Source of the DNA: Prauserella muralis
GTDB taxonomy: Bacteria; Actinomycetota; Actinomycetes; Mycobacteriales; Pseudonocardiaceae
Direction: 5' to 3'
Assembly: GCF_003202285.1 (NCBI RefSeq)
Contig: NZ_MASW01000006.1
Location: 62,001 to 126,000, forward strand
DNA: 64,000 bases
Positions 8,591-19,600 of the stretch are shown here, piece by piece; within the stretch, counting starts at the first letter, position 1, and every line of letters starts with the position of its first letter. The notes below the pieces were generated by a model. The model was not told where the DNA came from. It did no database searches and worked only from the letters and a program-made list of their open reading frames with translations. A program made the translations under genes and the position numbers.

Positions 8591-8595
8591 CCGCC
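8547..8595 (+). promoter_or_regulatory. Promoter/operator of the right VOC gene, inside the araC 3' end
   Basis: TCAGGAATCGAGAAGC at 8547-8562 is a perfect inverted copy of the element at 8052-8067 and ends exactly 33 nt before the ATG, as in the left copy. GCTAGCGT follows at 8581-8588, giving a TAGCGT -10 box 7 nt from the ATG. The TGA of the AraC gene lies within this promoter. Confidence 0.55.
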
Positions 8596-9003
8596 ATGGA
8601 CATCACCATTCACTACGCCTTCCTCCCGCACAGCGATCCGGACGCCTCCCTGGCGTTCTGGCGCGACACTCTCGGTTTCGAGGTCCGCAACGACGTCGGG
8701 TACGAGGGGATGCGCTGGATCACCGTCGGCCCGCCCGGCCAGCCCACGTCCATCGTCCTGCACCCGCCCGCCGCGGACCCCGGCGTCACCGACGAGGAGC
8801 GCCGCGTCATCACCGAGATGATGGCCAAGGGCACCTACGGCGCCGTCACACTGGCCACCAAGGACCTCGACGGCGTGTTCGAGCGGATCCAGGCCAGCGG
8901 CGCCGAGGTCATGCAGGAGCCGACCGACCAGCCCTACGGTGTCCGCGACTGCGCGTTCCGCGACCCCTCCGGCAACCTGATCCGCATCAACGACGTGAGC
9001 TGA
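8596..9003 (+). CDS. VOC-family protein, right member of a mirrored paralogue pair
   Basis: A 135-residue VOC protein, MDITIHYAFLPHSDPDASLA at its start and VRDCAFRDPSGNLIRI near its end. Most positions match the left paralogue, with scattered conservative changes, so both are probably functional and slightly diverged. The start codon lies 5 nt after the AraC stop and lacks a ribosome-binding site, which fits leaderless translation from the promoter at 8547-8595. A strong hairpin at 9047-9081 follows the gene. Confidence 0.88.
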   Translation: MDITIHYAFLPHSDPDASLAFWRDTLGFEVRNDVGYEGMRWITVGPPGQPTSIVLHPPAADPGVTDEERRVITEMMAKGTYGAVTLATKDLDGVFERIQASGAEVMQEPTDQPYGVRDCAFRDPSGNLIRINDVS

Positions 9004-9046
9004 GCAGGCCACCCTGCGCAGCGGCCCGTCAAGGGCCCGCCCGCAC

Positions 9047-9081
9047 GACGCCGGTGGCGCTCACCCATGGCCACCGGCGTC
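9047..9081 (+). terminator. Hairpin terminator after the right VOC gene
   Basis: Perfect 11-bp stem: GACGCCGGTGG (9047-9057) pairs with CCACCGGCGTC (9071-9081) around a 13-nt loop. There is no T-tract, as is common in high-GC actinomycetes. It separates the VOC gene from the uvrA-like gene. Confidence 0.6.
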
Positions 9082-9118
9082 GGCGCCGCACCGGAACCGC
9101 CCCACAGATGGAGACTTG

Positions 9119-11493
<2,375 letters not shown>

Positions 11494-11509
<16 letters not shown>

Positions 11510-11748
11510 GCGAGCCGCCGCAGGACGAGCAGCCCGCCGATGCCGGGAACCAGCGCCGCCGCCCGCGTGCGCGGGTTCCGGCTCCGGCGGGCGGTGAGGA
11601 TGACGACGAACAGGTAGGCGCAGCCGTGGGTCGGCCCGACCGCGGAGGACACCTGCGGCCAGTGCACCGTCGTGAGGTTCGCCAGCAGCACGGCCAGTGT
11701 CGCGAGTTCCGCGCCCGCCGCGAGACGCAGGGCGCGCACGAGGTTCAC
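11494..11748 (-). CDS. Small membrane protein, DUF3817-like
   Basis: An 84-residue hydrophobic protein with two to three membrane segments (AAGAELATLAVLLANLTTV and THGCAYLFVVIL). The arrangement of a Gly-Pro-Thr-His-Gly turn after the first helix resembles DUF3817 proteins. It starts GTG only 3 nt after the stop of the DUF2269-like gene, so the two are co-transcribed. Its stop overlaps the 3' end of the uvrA-like gene by 16 bp on the opposite strand. Function unknown. Confidence 0.7.
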
Positions 11749-11751
11749 GGC

Positions 11752-12228
11752 TCACACCCCCGTGGTGGAGCCGGGCCGGACGATCATCAGCACGGTGACC
11801 ACGGCCCACAGCAGGTTGAACGTGCCGGTGTACATCGCCAGCCGCGCGGGCGCCCGACCACCGGTTCCCGGCTGCGGCCGGCCGGTATCGGCTGCCGCGG
11901 TGAGCAACCGCTGCTGGCGCGGCAGCACCAGCAGCGCAAGCACGGCCGCGGCGACCGCGGTCAGCGCGATCGAGACGAGCAGCCACGCGTCGCCCAGCAC
12001 GCCGAGACTGCTCGCGGTGGCGAACCCGAACACCGGAACGACGATGCCCACGGCGGCGTAGACGCGGCAGATCCGGTGCAGGGAGCGCAGGACGGCGAGG
12101 TCGCGGCCGGCGTCGGCGCCCGCCAGGGCGCGCCGCGCGGTGGCGGGGAACATGCTGGCGGCCACGGTCACGGGCCCGATCGCGACGATGGCGGCGATCA
12201 CGTGCACCGAGAGCAGGAACTTCGTCAC
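11752..12228 (-). CDS. DUF2269-like integral membrane protein
   Basis: A 158-residue protein with four likely membrane helices. They lie near FLLSVHVIAAIVAIGPVTVA at the N-terminus, AAVGIVVPVFGFATA, ALTAVAAAVLALLVL, and a last one around FNLLWAVVTVLMIV. The HVIAA and GP positions match DUF2269 proteins. GTG start with GAGGGG about 8 nt upstream. It heads a two-gene unit with the DUF3817-like gene. No function is established for the family. Confidence 0.72.
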   Translation of the reverse strand: MTKFLLSVHVIAAIVAIGPVTVAASMFPATARRALAGADAGRDLAVLRSLHRICRVYAAVGIVVPVFGFATASSLGVLGDAWLLVSIALTAVAAAVLALLVLPRQQRLLTAAADTGRPQPGTGGRAPARLAMYTGTFNLLWAVVTVLMIVRPGSTTGV

Positions 12229-12403
12229 CGGCCGCCCCTCGGCCCGATGTACGCACGCAAGCGGATCAACCCTTCCCTGTTGGCGGTGACGCCGACGCTA
12301 GCCGCCCGCCCCGCCTGGCGTAACCGGCTGGATTGCCAGCTTCCACCGGATTCTCGCCACCAAGATCACCTGTGCTTCCCCCCGGAAATCCTGGTCACCG
12401 CCG

Positions 12404-12432
12404 TTGGCGGGAACTCGCCGGGCACCTAACCT
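12404..12432 (+). promoter_or_regulatory. Promoter of the GlxA-type regulator
   Basis: TTGGCG (12404-12409) and TAACCT (12427-12432) are separated by exactly 17 bp. The ATG follows 6 nt after the -10 box, so the mRNA is probably leaderless; no Shine-Dalgarno is present. Confidence 0.6.
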
Positions 12433-12438
12433 GTCGCC

Positions 12439-13392
12439 ATGCACACCGTGGCGGTGCTCGCCCTGGACAAGGTCATCCCGTTCGACCTGGCCACGCCGAT
12501 GGAGGTGTTCACCCGCACGCGGCTGCCCGACGGGCGCCCCGCCTACCGCGTGTGGGTCTGCGGCGCGGCACCGGCCGTCGACGCCGGGGCGTTCACCCTG
12601 CAGGCGCACCGGGGACTGGGCGCGCTCGGGGAGGCCGACACGATCATCGTGCCCGGCTGTGCCGAGCCCACCGCGCCGGTCGCGGACGACGTTCTCGCCG
12701 CCCTGCGCCGGGCCGCGGCGGGTGGCACCCGCATCGCGTCGATCTGCACCGGGGCCTTCACCCTCGCCGCCACGGGACTGCTCGACGGCCTGCGCGCGAC
12801 GACGCACTGGCTCGCCGCGGGCCTGCTCGCCGAGCGCCATCCGGCCATCGACGTCGATCCGGACGTCCTGTACGTGGACAACGGCCGGCTGCTCACGTCG
12901 GCGGGAGCCGCGGCGGGGCTCGACCTGTGCCTGCACCTGATCCGCCGCGACCACGGCTCCGCCGTGGCGGCCGACGCGGCGAGGCTGTCGGTCATGCCGC
13001 TGGAACGGGAAGGCGGGCAGGCGCAGTTCATCGTCCACGACCAGCCTCCCACCCCGCGAGGGTCCGTGCTGGAGCCCGTGCTGCGCTGGATGGAGGACAA
13101 CGCCGCGAACGACCTCACCCTCGGCGACATCGCGGCGCACGCGGGCATGAGCACGCGCACGCTCAACCGCCGGTTCCGTGAGCAGACCGGCACGACCCCG
13201 CTGCAATGGCTGCTGCGCAGCCGCATCCGGCATGCGCAGTACCTGCTCGAAGCCACCGACCACTCCGTCGACCGCATCGCGGCCCAGGCCGGGTTTGGCT
13301 CGCCCACCGCGTTCCGCGACCGCTTCAAACGGATCGTGGGCACCAGCCCGCACGCCTACCGCGCCGCCTTCCGGAGGCTGCCCGCCGGCTGA
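12439..13392 (+). CDS. GlxA-family regulator: DJ-1/PfpI domain plus AraC HTH
   Basis: Transcription regulator of 317 residues. The N-terminal class-I glutamine-amidotransferase-like (DJ-1/PfpI) domain spans about 1-180, with the nucleophile-elbow sequence IASICTGAFTLA. The C-terminal AraC double HTH spans about 215-315, with LTLGDIAAHAGMSTRTLNRRF and VDRIAAQAGFGSPTAFRDRF. Family members sense small metabolites through the DJ-1 fold and usually activate nearby operons. It is convergent with the SDR at 13401 (8 bp apart). Its own target is unclear; the divergent membrane-protein operon is one candidate. Confidence 0.88.
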   Translation: MHTVAVLALDKVIPFDLATPMEVFTRTRLPDGRPAYRVWVCGAAPAVDAGAFTLQAHRGLGALGEADTIIVPGCAEPTAPVADDVLAALRRAAAGGTRIASICTGAFTLAATGLLDGLRATTHWLAAGLLAERHPAIDVDPDVLYVDNGRLLTSAGAAAGLDLCLHLIRRDHGSAVAADAARLSVMPLEREGGQAQFIVHDQPPTPRGSVLEPVLRWMEDNAANDLTLGDIAAHAGMSTRTLNRRFREQTGTTPLQWLLRSRIRHAQYLLEATDHSVDRIAAQAGFGSPTAFRDRFKRIVGTSPHAYRAAFRRLPAG

Positions 13393-13400
13393 TCAGGTGC

Positions 13401-14138
13401 CTACCGCTGCCCGGCGGGCCGCACGATCAGCTCGTTGACGTCGACTCCGGCGGGTTGCCCGATCGCGTAGGAGATGGCGTCGGCGATCGCGTCGGCGGGC
13501 AGCGCGTTCGCCCGGTACGTGCGCATCATCTCCTTCGCGCCCGGCTCGGTGATGGAGTCGGCCAGCTCGGACTCGACGACGCCGGGCGACACGGTGGTCA
13601 CCCTGATGGCCGGGTCGAGTTCCTGGCGCAGGCCCTCGGTGATCGCCCACGCGGCGAACTTCGTGCCGGAGTACACGGCGCTGGTGGGCACCACCTCGTG
13701 CGCGCCGATGGAGGCGACCGTGACGAAGTGGCCACTGCCCTGTCGCTGGAAGTGCGGCAGGGCGGCGGCGATGCCGTGCAGCACACCGCGGATGTTGACG
13801 TCGATCATCCGGTTCCACTCGTCGACGAGCAGAGAGTCCAACCGGGACAGTGGCATGACACCGGCGTTGTTGACGATGACGTCGATCCGGCCGTGCTCGC
13901 GTACGGCGCCGTCGGCGAACGCGGCGACGTCGTGGCGGTCGGTGACGTCGAGCACGCGGGTGTCGACGCTGCCGCCCTTGTCGCGGATCTGGGTGGCGAT
14001 GGCCGAAAGGCGATCCTCGCGGCGTGCCCCGATGACCACGTGGTGCCCCTCGGCGGCGAGGCGCAGCGCGGTCGCCTCACCGATGCCGCTGCTGGCTCCG
14101 GTGACGAGGACGACCTTGGAGTGACTCTCGTTCGGCAT
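13401..14138 (-). CDS. SDR-family oxidoreductase
   Basis: Classical short-chain dehydrogenase of 245 residues. It has the cofactor motif TGASSGIG at about 14-21, NNAGVM, the Ser in VASIGAHE and the catalytic YSGTK. AAAGGAACG lies a few bases before the ATG. Upstream palindromes CTTGCGCAAG (14150-14159) and GTGACCGGTCAC (14234-14245) are possible operators. The substrate is unknown; the closest general type is the YdfG/serine-dehydrogenase-like branch. Confidence 0.85.
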   Translation of the reverse strand: MPNESHSKVVLVTGASSGIGEATALRLAAEGHHVVIGARREDRLSAIATQIRDKGGSVDTRVLDVTDRHDVAAFADGAVREHGRIDVIVNNAGVMPLSRLDSLLVDEWNRMIDVNIRGVLHGIAAALPHFQRQGSGHFVTVASIGAHEVVPTSAVYSGTKFAAWAITEGLRQELDPAIRVTTVSPGVVESELADSITEPGAKEMMRTYRANALPADAIADAISYAIGQPAGVDVNELIVRPAGQR

Positions 14139-14149
14139 GACGTTCCTTT

Positions 14150-14245
14150 CTTGCGCAAGCCGTCGATTGTGGACACGACGGGCCGAGACCCGTGGCGCGC
14201 TGCGGCACGGGCACTGGACGAGGGGGTGCGCCCGTGACCGGTCAC
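14150..14245. promoter_or_regulatory. Possible operators upstream of the SDR gene
   Basis: Two perfect palindromes occur in the SDR leader: CTTGCGCAAG at 14150-14159, just above its Shine-Dalgarno, and GTGACCGGTCAC at 14234-14245. Either could be a repressor site. No dedicated regulator is adjacent, so this is tentative. Confidence 0.35.
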
Positions 14246-14336
14246 CGGCGCCGACTCCAAGACTAGGTCGGCGGAGCCATCCCGGACACGCCTGAGAGTG
14301 GCCGCGTCACTCCCATGCTCGCCACCCCCTCCCGCG

Positions 14337-14423
14337 AGCTCCCCAATGTGGCATTCGTAGCGCTCAACGCCACCAATGCGGCATTCGTAGCGTTCAACGC
14401 CACCAATGCCGCATTGGGGAGCT
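14337..14423. repeat. 87-bp stop-adjacent element R1
   Basis: The ends are inverted arms, AGCTCCCCAATG... and ...CATTGGGGAGCT, matching over 19 bp with one mismatch. Inside are two 30-bp direct repeats (CCAATGxGGCATTCGTAGCG followed by xTCAACGCCA). The element lies 18 nt beyond the stop of the S1 protease gene. It has the same length and arms as the element at 26701-26787 but different inner words. Likely role: transcript end or RNA 3' structure. Confidence 0.8.
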
Positions 14424-14441
14424 TGTCGCGCGCGGGGCCGG

Positions 14442-15635
14442 TCAGCCGCCCGCGGTCACCAGTGTCAGGCCGAAGGCGTCGAGGGCCTCTCCGACCGGCT
14501 GGAAGAACGTCACGCCGCCACCGGTGCAGTCGCCGGAACCACCCGACGTCAGCCCCTGCGCCTGGGTGCCGCTGAGGTAGGCACCCCCGGAGTCACCCGG
14601 CTCGGCGCACACGGTGGTCCGGGTGAGCCCGCTGACGATGTCGCCGTTGCCGTAGTTGACGGTCTGGTCGAACGCCGTCACCTCGCCGCAGAAGAACCCG
14701 GTGGTGGAGCCGGACCGGCAGATCGAGGCGCCGACCGGCGCCTGCTCGGAGCCGGTGATCTCCACGGTGGTGCCGTCGTAGCGGTTCACCAGCGGGGTGA
14801 GCGTGGCGCCGGGTGCGGTGACGTCGACCAGCCCGAAGTCGCCCTCGGCGCCGAACGTGCTCTCGCTGATCGGGCCGATCTCCCGGCCGTCGGCGTCGAG
14901 CGCGGTGCCACCACCCTCCGTGCAGTGTCCCGCGGTGAGGAAATGCTCGCCACCGTCGGCGCCGGTCGCGGAGAAGCCGATCGAGCACCGCCCCGCGCCG
15001 ACGGTGAAGGGATCGCCGCCGACGATGTCGGCGAGCGGACGTGGCGCCTCCGTGGTCCAGTCCGCCCGCACGGGCATGCCACCCGCACGCAACGTGCCGA
15101 CGAGCCGGTCGGCGTCCTCGCTGCGCCGCGTGGAGTCGATCTCGACTACCACGCTGTTGCTGCTCGGCTCGACGTACCAGCCGGTCACCTCGTCCGGCAC
15201 GGCCCCGCCCATGCGGTCGAGCCTGCCGGCGGCCGCTCTCAGCTCGGCGAGGCCGTGCTCGACGACGCGGGCCTGCGCGCCCGCCTGCCGGACCGGCGCC
15301 GTGGCCTCCGCCTCGGTGACGCCGACGACGAGCGTGCCCGCCGCGTCGTCGAACCACGCGCCCGCGTAGCGCTCGCCGAGCGTGGTGCTCAGCGAACGTG
15401 CCGCGTCCGCCGCCGAGGCCTCCGCGCGCAGCCGGTCGGCGACCTGCGTTTCGGTGAGGCCGAGGTCCCGTTGCAGGGCCGCCACCACCTCGCCCTGCAC
15501 GGGCGCGGTGTCCTCCGGCGGCGCCGGCTGACCCGCGAACGCCGGAACGGCGAGCGCCGCGGCGACACCGGTGACGAGCATCGTGGCGGCGGTCAGCGGA
15601 ACGGCCTTCTTGCGTTCGTAGTTGTGTCGGCCCAT
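14442..15635 (-). CDS. Secreted S1 serine protease (streptogrisin/alpha-lytic type) with pro-region
   Basis: Exported chymotrypsin-fold protease of 397 residues. A basic N-terminus and hydrophobic core (residues about 8-35, AVPAFAG) form a signal peptide. A pro-domain of about 160 residues (LGLTETQVADRLRAE and a C-terminal pro segment around GWYVEPSSNSVVV) precedes the mature domain, which begins around DIVGGDPF. The triad is visible: His237 in TAGHC, Asp266 in GDFGLVDV, Ser349 in GDSGG. Six Cys in the mature part suggest three disulfides. GAGGAGG lies 8 nt before the ATG at 15635. The specificity pocket was not assigned. The 87-bp repeat R1 follows the stop. Confidence 0.93.
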   Translation of the reverse strand: MGRHNYERKKAVPLTAATMLVTGVAAALAVPAFAGQPAPPEDTAPVQGEVVAALQRDLGLTETQVADRLRAEASAADAARSLSTTLGERYAGAWFDDAAGTLVVGVTEAEATAPVRQAGAQARVVEHGLAELRAAAGRLDRMGGAVPDEVTGWYVEPSSNSVVVEIDSTRRSEDADRLVGTLRAGGMPVRADWTTEAPRPLADIVGGDPFTVGAGRCSIGFSATGADGGEHFLTAGHCTEGGGTALDADGREIGPISESTFGAEGDFGLVDVTAPGATLTPLVNRYDGTTVEITGSEQAPVGASICRSGSTTGFFCGEVTAFDQTVNYGNGDIVSGLTRTTVCAEPGDSGGAYLSGTQAQGLTSGGSGDCTGGGVTFFQPVGEALDAFGLTLVTAGG

Positions 15636-15725
15636 GGGGCTGCCTCCTCGGGCGTCGGGGTCGCTCGCGACGCACACGGCCGCGGGCGGCGCACCGGTTC
15701 AGGCCGGCGTGACCGACGGGAAACG

Positions 15726-15731
15726 TTGACA
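15726..15731 (+). promoter_or_regulatory. Possible -35 box of the PNPOx-like gene
   Basis: A perfect TTGACA lies 35 nt before the ATG at 15767. A matching -10 at normal spacing is weak (TCCTAC region), so this is only suggestive. Confidence 0.3.
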
Positions 15732-15766
15732 GCGGCTGGCAGGGTTCACTCCTACGGTCCACACTC

Positions 15767-16258
15767 ATGACCACGTGGAAGGAATTCACCGAGGCGGCCC
15801 CGCACATCTCCGCCGTCTTCGCACGCAGGTACGCGGCGACCGGAAACCTGTGCCTGCTCGCGACACTGCGCTCGGACGGCTACCCCCGGATCAGCCCGCT
15901 CGAGCCCCGGATGTTCGAGGACGAGCTGTGGCTCGTCGGCATGCCGCACACCACGAAGTTCCACGATCTCGCCCGTGATCCGCGGTTCTGCCTGCACACC
16001 GCCACCGTCGACACGCAGGTGAGCGACGGCGACGCGAAGCTGTGGGGCGTGGTGCGGGATGTGACCGACCCCGGCGTCCAGCAGCGCTTCGCCGCCGACC
16101 TGTTCGACAGGACCGGCTTCGACATCAGGGGCATGGCCTTCGATCACTTCTACGCGGCCGACCTCACCGGGGCGTCGGCGGTCGAGGTCGGCGACGGGAG
16201 CCTGCGGGTGACGATCTGGAAGCCGGGAGAGGCGGAGCGGGTCGTGCGCAAGCGCTGA
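15767..16258 (+). CDS. Pyridoxamine 5'-phosphate oxidase-fold (FMN/F420-type) protein
   Basis: Split-barrel flavin/F420-binding-fold protein of 163 residues. The segment LCLLATLRSDGYPRISPLEP is the typical first half of PNPOx-like proteins; ELWLVGMPHTTKFHDLARDPRF and VSDGDAKLWGVVRDV complete the barrel. True PNP oxidase activity is unlikely, since many actinobacterial relatives use F420 or heme or have no known activity. It is divergent from the protease gene and convergent with the DoxX gene, 17 bp away. Confidence 0.8.
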   Translation: MTTWKEFTEAAPHISAVFARRYAATGNLCLLATLRSDGYPRISPLEPRMFEDELWLVGMPHTTKFHDLARDPRFCLHTATVDTQVSDGDAKLWGVVRDVTDPGVQQRFAADLFDRTGFDIRGMAFDHFYAADLTGASAVEVGDGSLRVTIWKPGEAERVVRKR

Positions 16259-16275
16259 GCCCCGCGCCGCACCCC

Positions 16276-16623
16276 TCACGCGGCAAGGCCGAGCACCAGC
16301 GACGCCACGACTGGGGCGGCGTAGATCATCGGGAACGCGACGTGGGCGTAGGCGCGGGCCCGCACCACGGTGACGACGGCACCAGCGAAGTAGAGCACCA
16401 GCCCGGTCGCGGCGAGCAGCCCGAGGACCGGAGCGAACAACCCGGCCAGCAGGCCTGCCGCGCCGGCGGCCTTGGCGGTGCCCAGCCACGGCCACCACGT
16501 GCGGGGAACGCCGTAGTCGGCGAGCGGCTGCACCACCCACGGGGCACGGGCGAACACGGAGCCGGCCGAGAACGCGGCCATGGCGGCTCCCAGGAGCGTG
16601 ACGACGAGGTGGGCGGTGGACAT
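16276..16623 (-). CDS. DoxX-family membrane protein
   Basis: A 115-residue protein with four predicted membrane helices. The pattern STAHLVVTLLGAAMAAFSAGS, then PWLGTAKAAGAAGLLAGLF, VLYFAGAVVTVVRA and YAAPVVASLVLGLA, fits DoxX/DoxX-like proteins. GAGGAGC lies about 6 nt before the ATG. It lies 71 bp after the SARP start-distal end on the same strand but without overlap. The role is unknown; some DoxX members take part in sulfur or redox chemistry. Confidence 0.75.
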   Translation of the reverse strand: MSTAHLVVTLLGAAMAAFSAGSVFARAPWVVQPLADYGVPRTWWPWLGTAKAAGAAGLLAGLFAPVLGLLAATGLVLYFAGAVVTVVRARAYAHVAFPMIYAAPVVASLVLGLAA

Positions 16624-16694
16624 GAGCTGCTCCTCACGGGTCGGTGACAGGTGTGTCGCAGCTTTGAACCCGCGCGAGCGGAGAATGTGACCGC

Positions 16695-19600
16695 TCAGCC
16701 GCGCAGGGCCCTCGCGGGCTCGGCCCAGTGGCGCGCGCCTGCCCTTGCCGCGACGGCGGCGGCCTGCTCGGCGTGGTCGGCGGCCTCGCGGTGCCTGCCG
16801 AGCGCGGAGGCCAGCAGGCCGAGGTAGTGCGCGACGGGGCGCAGGGTCACCAGCCCGCTGCCCGCTCCGGCGAGTTCGTCCGCCGCGGGCAGCAGCGCGG
16901 TGTGGAGGCGGTCCATCGCGGGCCGGTCGCCGAGGGCCACCGCCGTGAGCGCGTGCAGGCCGAGCCGCGCCTCCAGCAGCAGGTCGGGTGGCGACTCGGG
17001 AATCGCCGCGGCGGCCTGCCTCGCCTCCGCGGTCCGTCCCCGCGCGAGCAACAGCAGCGGACGGCACCAGGGCGCGTAGCCGCCGAAATTCGCATCCGGC
17101 TCCGTCTCGGGGGGAAGTCCCTGCTGAAGACGGTGGCACAGCAACGCGAACGGCCCGATGCCGTTGTCCATTCCGGACATGCCGGTGCCGCCGAGCCGCG
17201 CGGCCGCCACCCGGTACGCGGCCTGCGCCTCGGCGTCGCGTCCGGCCACGGACGCACGCAGTGCGGCGTACCAGCCGGTGAACACGCCCACCAGCGGCAG
17301 CCGGTGGCGCTCGGCGAGGTCGTCGGCGGCGTTGGCGTGCCGGTCGGCGGCACCGAAGTGGGCCGGCGCCGCGTGTGCCTGGACGAGCACGAGGTGGCCC
17401 AGCACCTCGAAGCCGCCCAGTTCGCTGCGCGCGGCCAGCTCGGTCAGCTCCGCACCGATGGCCGCGCGCCGCGGTGCGAGCCCGGCCCGCTCGAACGACT
17501 GCATGAACCGGGCGTTGAGCGCGAAGGCGAGCACGGCAGGATCGTCGAGCCCTCTGGCGAGGCGCTCGGCCTCCTCCGCGGCGGCACGGGCCCGCTCACC
17601 GCCGGTGCTGCGCAGTTCGAGCGCGAGCGTGGCCAGCAGGCGGGCCCGGTCGGCGACCCGCTCGGGCGGCAGGGCCGCCAGCGTCCGCTCGGTCACCTCG
17701 GCCACCCGCGCCGCCAGCGCGGGGTCGTCGTGCTCGGTCCAGACGGCGGGCACGTCGAAGGCGGCGATCGCCCTGGCGGTGAGGGCGGGGTCGCCCACGG
17801 ACTCGGCAAGGGCGAGCGCCTCGGCGCGGTGCGTGCGGGCACGGCCGAGCTCGCCGGTGAACGCGAGCGCGCGGACGAGTCCCATGAGCAGGGTCAGGCG
17901 CCGCCGGGGTTCGTCGTCGCCCGCCCGCTCGTGCGCGGCGAGGGCGGCCTGCCACAACCGTGCGGCCTCGTGCGGGGCGAAGCGCGCCTCGGCCCGCTCG
18001 GCGGCCGCCTGGGCGTAGTGGGCGGCGCGGGCGTCCGTGCCGGCGGTACCCGCGAGCAGGAAGTGCTGGGCCAGCGCGTCGACGTCGCCGGGGCGCAGGC
18101 GTTCGAGCAGGTCGGCGACGGCGGCATGCCAGCCTGCCCTGCGGGACTCCGAAAGGTCCTCGTAGAGCGCGTCGCGCACGAGGGCGTGCGCGAACCGGAA
18201 CCGCCGCGCGCCCTGCTCGACGAGGAACCCGCGCCGCAGAGCCGTCTCGGCGGCGTCGAGCACCCGCTCCGGCCCGCCCGCCAGCGAAGCGAGCAGGTCG
18301 AGGTCGAACTCGGCGCCCAGCACGGTGGCCCGGCGCAGGACGTCCTGGACGGCCTCGGGCAGGGCGGCCACGCGGTACCGGACGACGTCGCGCACGCCGG
18401 GTGGTGCGCCGGTGAGCCGGTCGGCGCCCTCGCCGTCGAGCAGCCGGGCCAGTTCCCGCACGAAGAACGGGTTGCCCCCGCTGCGGCGGTGGATGCGCCG
18501 CGCCGTGGCGTCGTCCACGGCGGGCCCGGCCAGTGCGCGCACGAGGTCGCTCACCGCGCCGGCGGACAGCCCGCCGAGGTAGATCCGGGTGGGCTGGACG
18601 CGGGCCACCCGGCCCAGCAGGGCCGCGAGCGGCCCGGAGAGCTCGGTCGCCCGGTAGGTCGCGACGAGCAGTACCGGCCCCGGCACGGGGTCGGTGCTCA
18701 GCGATGCCAGCAGCTCCAGCGTGGCCTCACCCGCCCAGTGCAGGTCGTCCAGCACCAGCAGCAGCGGCTGGGAGCGGGCGGCACCGGCGAGGTAGGCGGC
18801 GACGTCCTGCTGCCAGTGGAACCGTGCGGTCAGCGGGTCGCCCGGCCGGGGTGCGGGCGGCGGCCCGTTCCCGGACTCGGCGAGCGCGTCGAGAATGCGT
18901 GTCCACGGCCAGCCCGCGGGCACGCCCTCGTGCTCGGGGCTGGCACCCCACGCGGTGGTCCAGCCGCGGGCGGCCAGCCGGGTGGCGAGGGTCTCGGCCA
19001 GCGCGGTCTTGCCCGCACCGGCCTCTCCGGACAGCAGCACGAGCCGCAGCCGTCCGTGGGCCGCGGTGTCCGCGGCGGCCTCGTCCAGCGCGGCCAGCTC
19101 GGCGGTGCGGCCGACGAGGCCGGGCCCGGCCCCGGCCGCGTCCCCGCCCGACCCGGGTGGCGGGTCGAGGTGGCCGGCGTGGGCGAGGACGTCGGCCTCC
19201 AGCCGCGCCAGCGCGGGCCCCGGGTCGACGCCGAGGTCCTCGGCCAGCACGGCACGCGCCCGGCGCAGGGCGGTGAGCGCGTCGCCCTGCCGCCCGGCCC
19301 GGTACAGCGCGAGCGCGAGCAGCCGCCACGCTCCCTCCCGCCACGGATGACCGTCCACCTGCGACTCCAGCTCGGGGACGGCCTCGGCGGCGCGGCCCAG
19401 CTCCAGCAGTGCCTCCGCACGCCGTTCCCAGGCCAGCAGGCGCAGTTCCTCCAGCCGCGACGCCTCGGCACGCGCCCACGGGTGCTCGGCGAACTCGGCG
19501 TACGCGGGTCCGCGCCACAGCCCGAGGGCCTCGTCGGCTTTCGTGAGTGCCGCGCGGGCCTGCCCGGCGGCGAGGAGATCGCCACACGCGGTGAGCGCGG

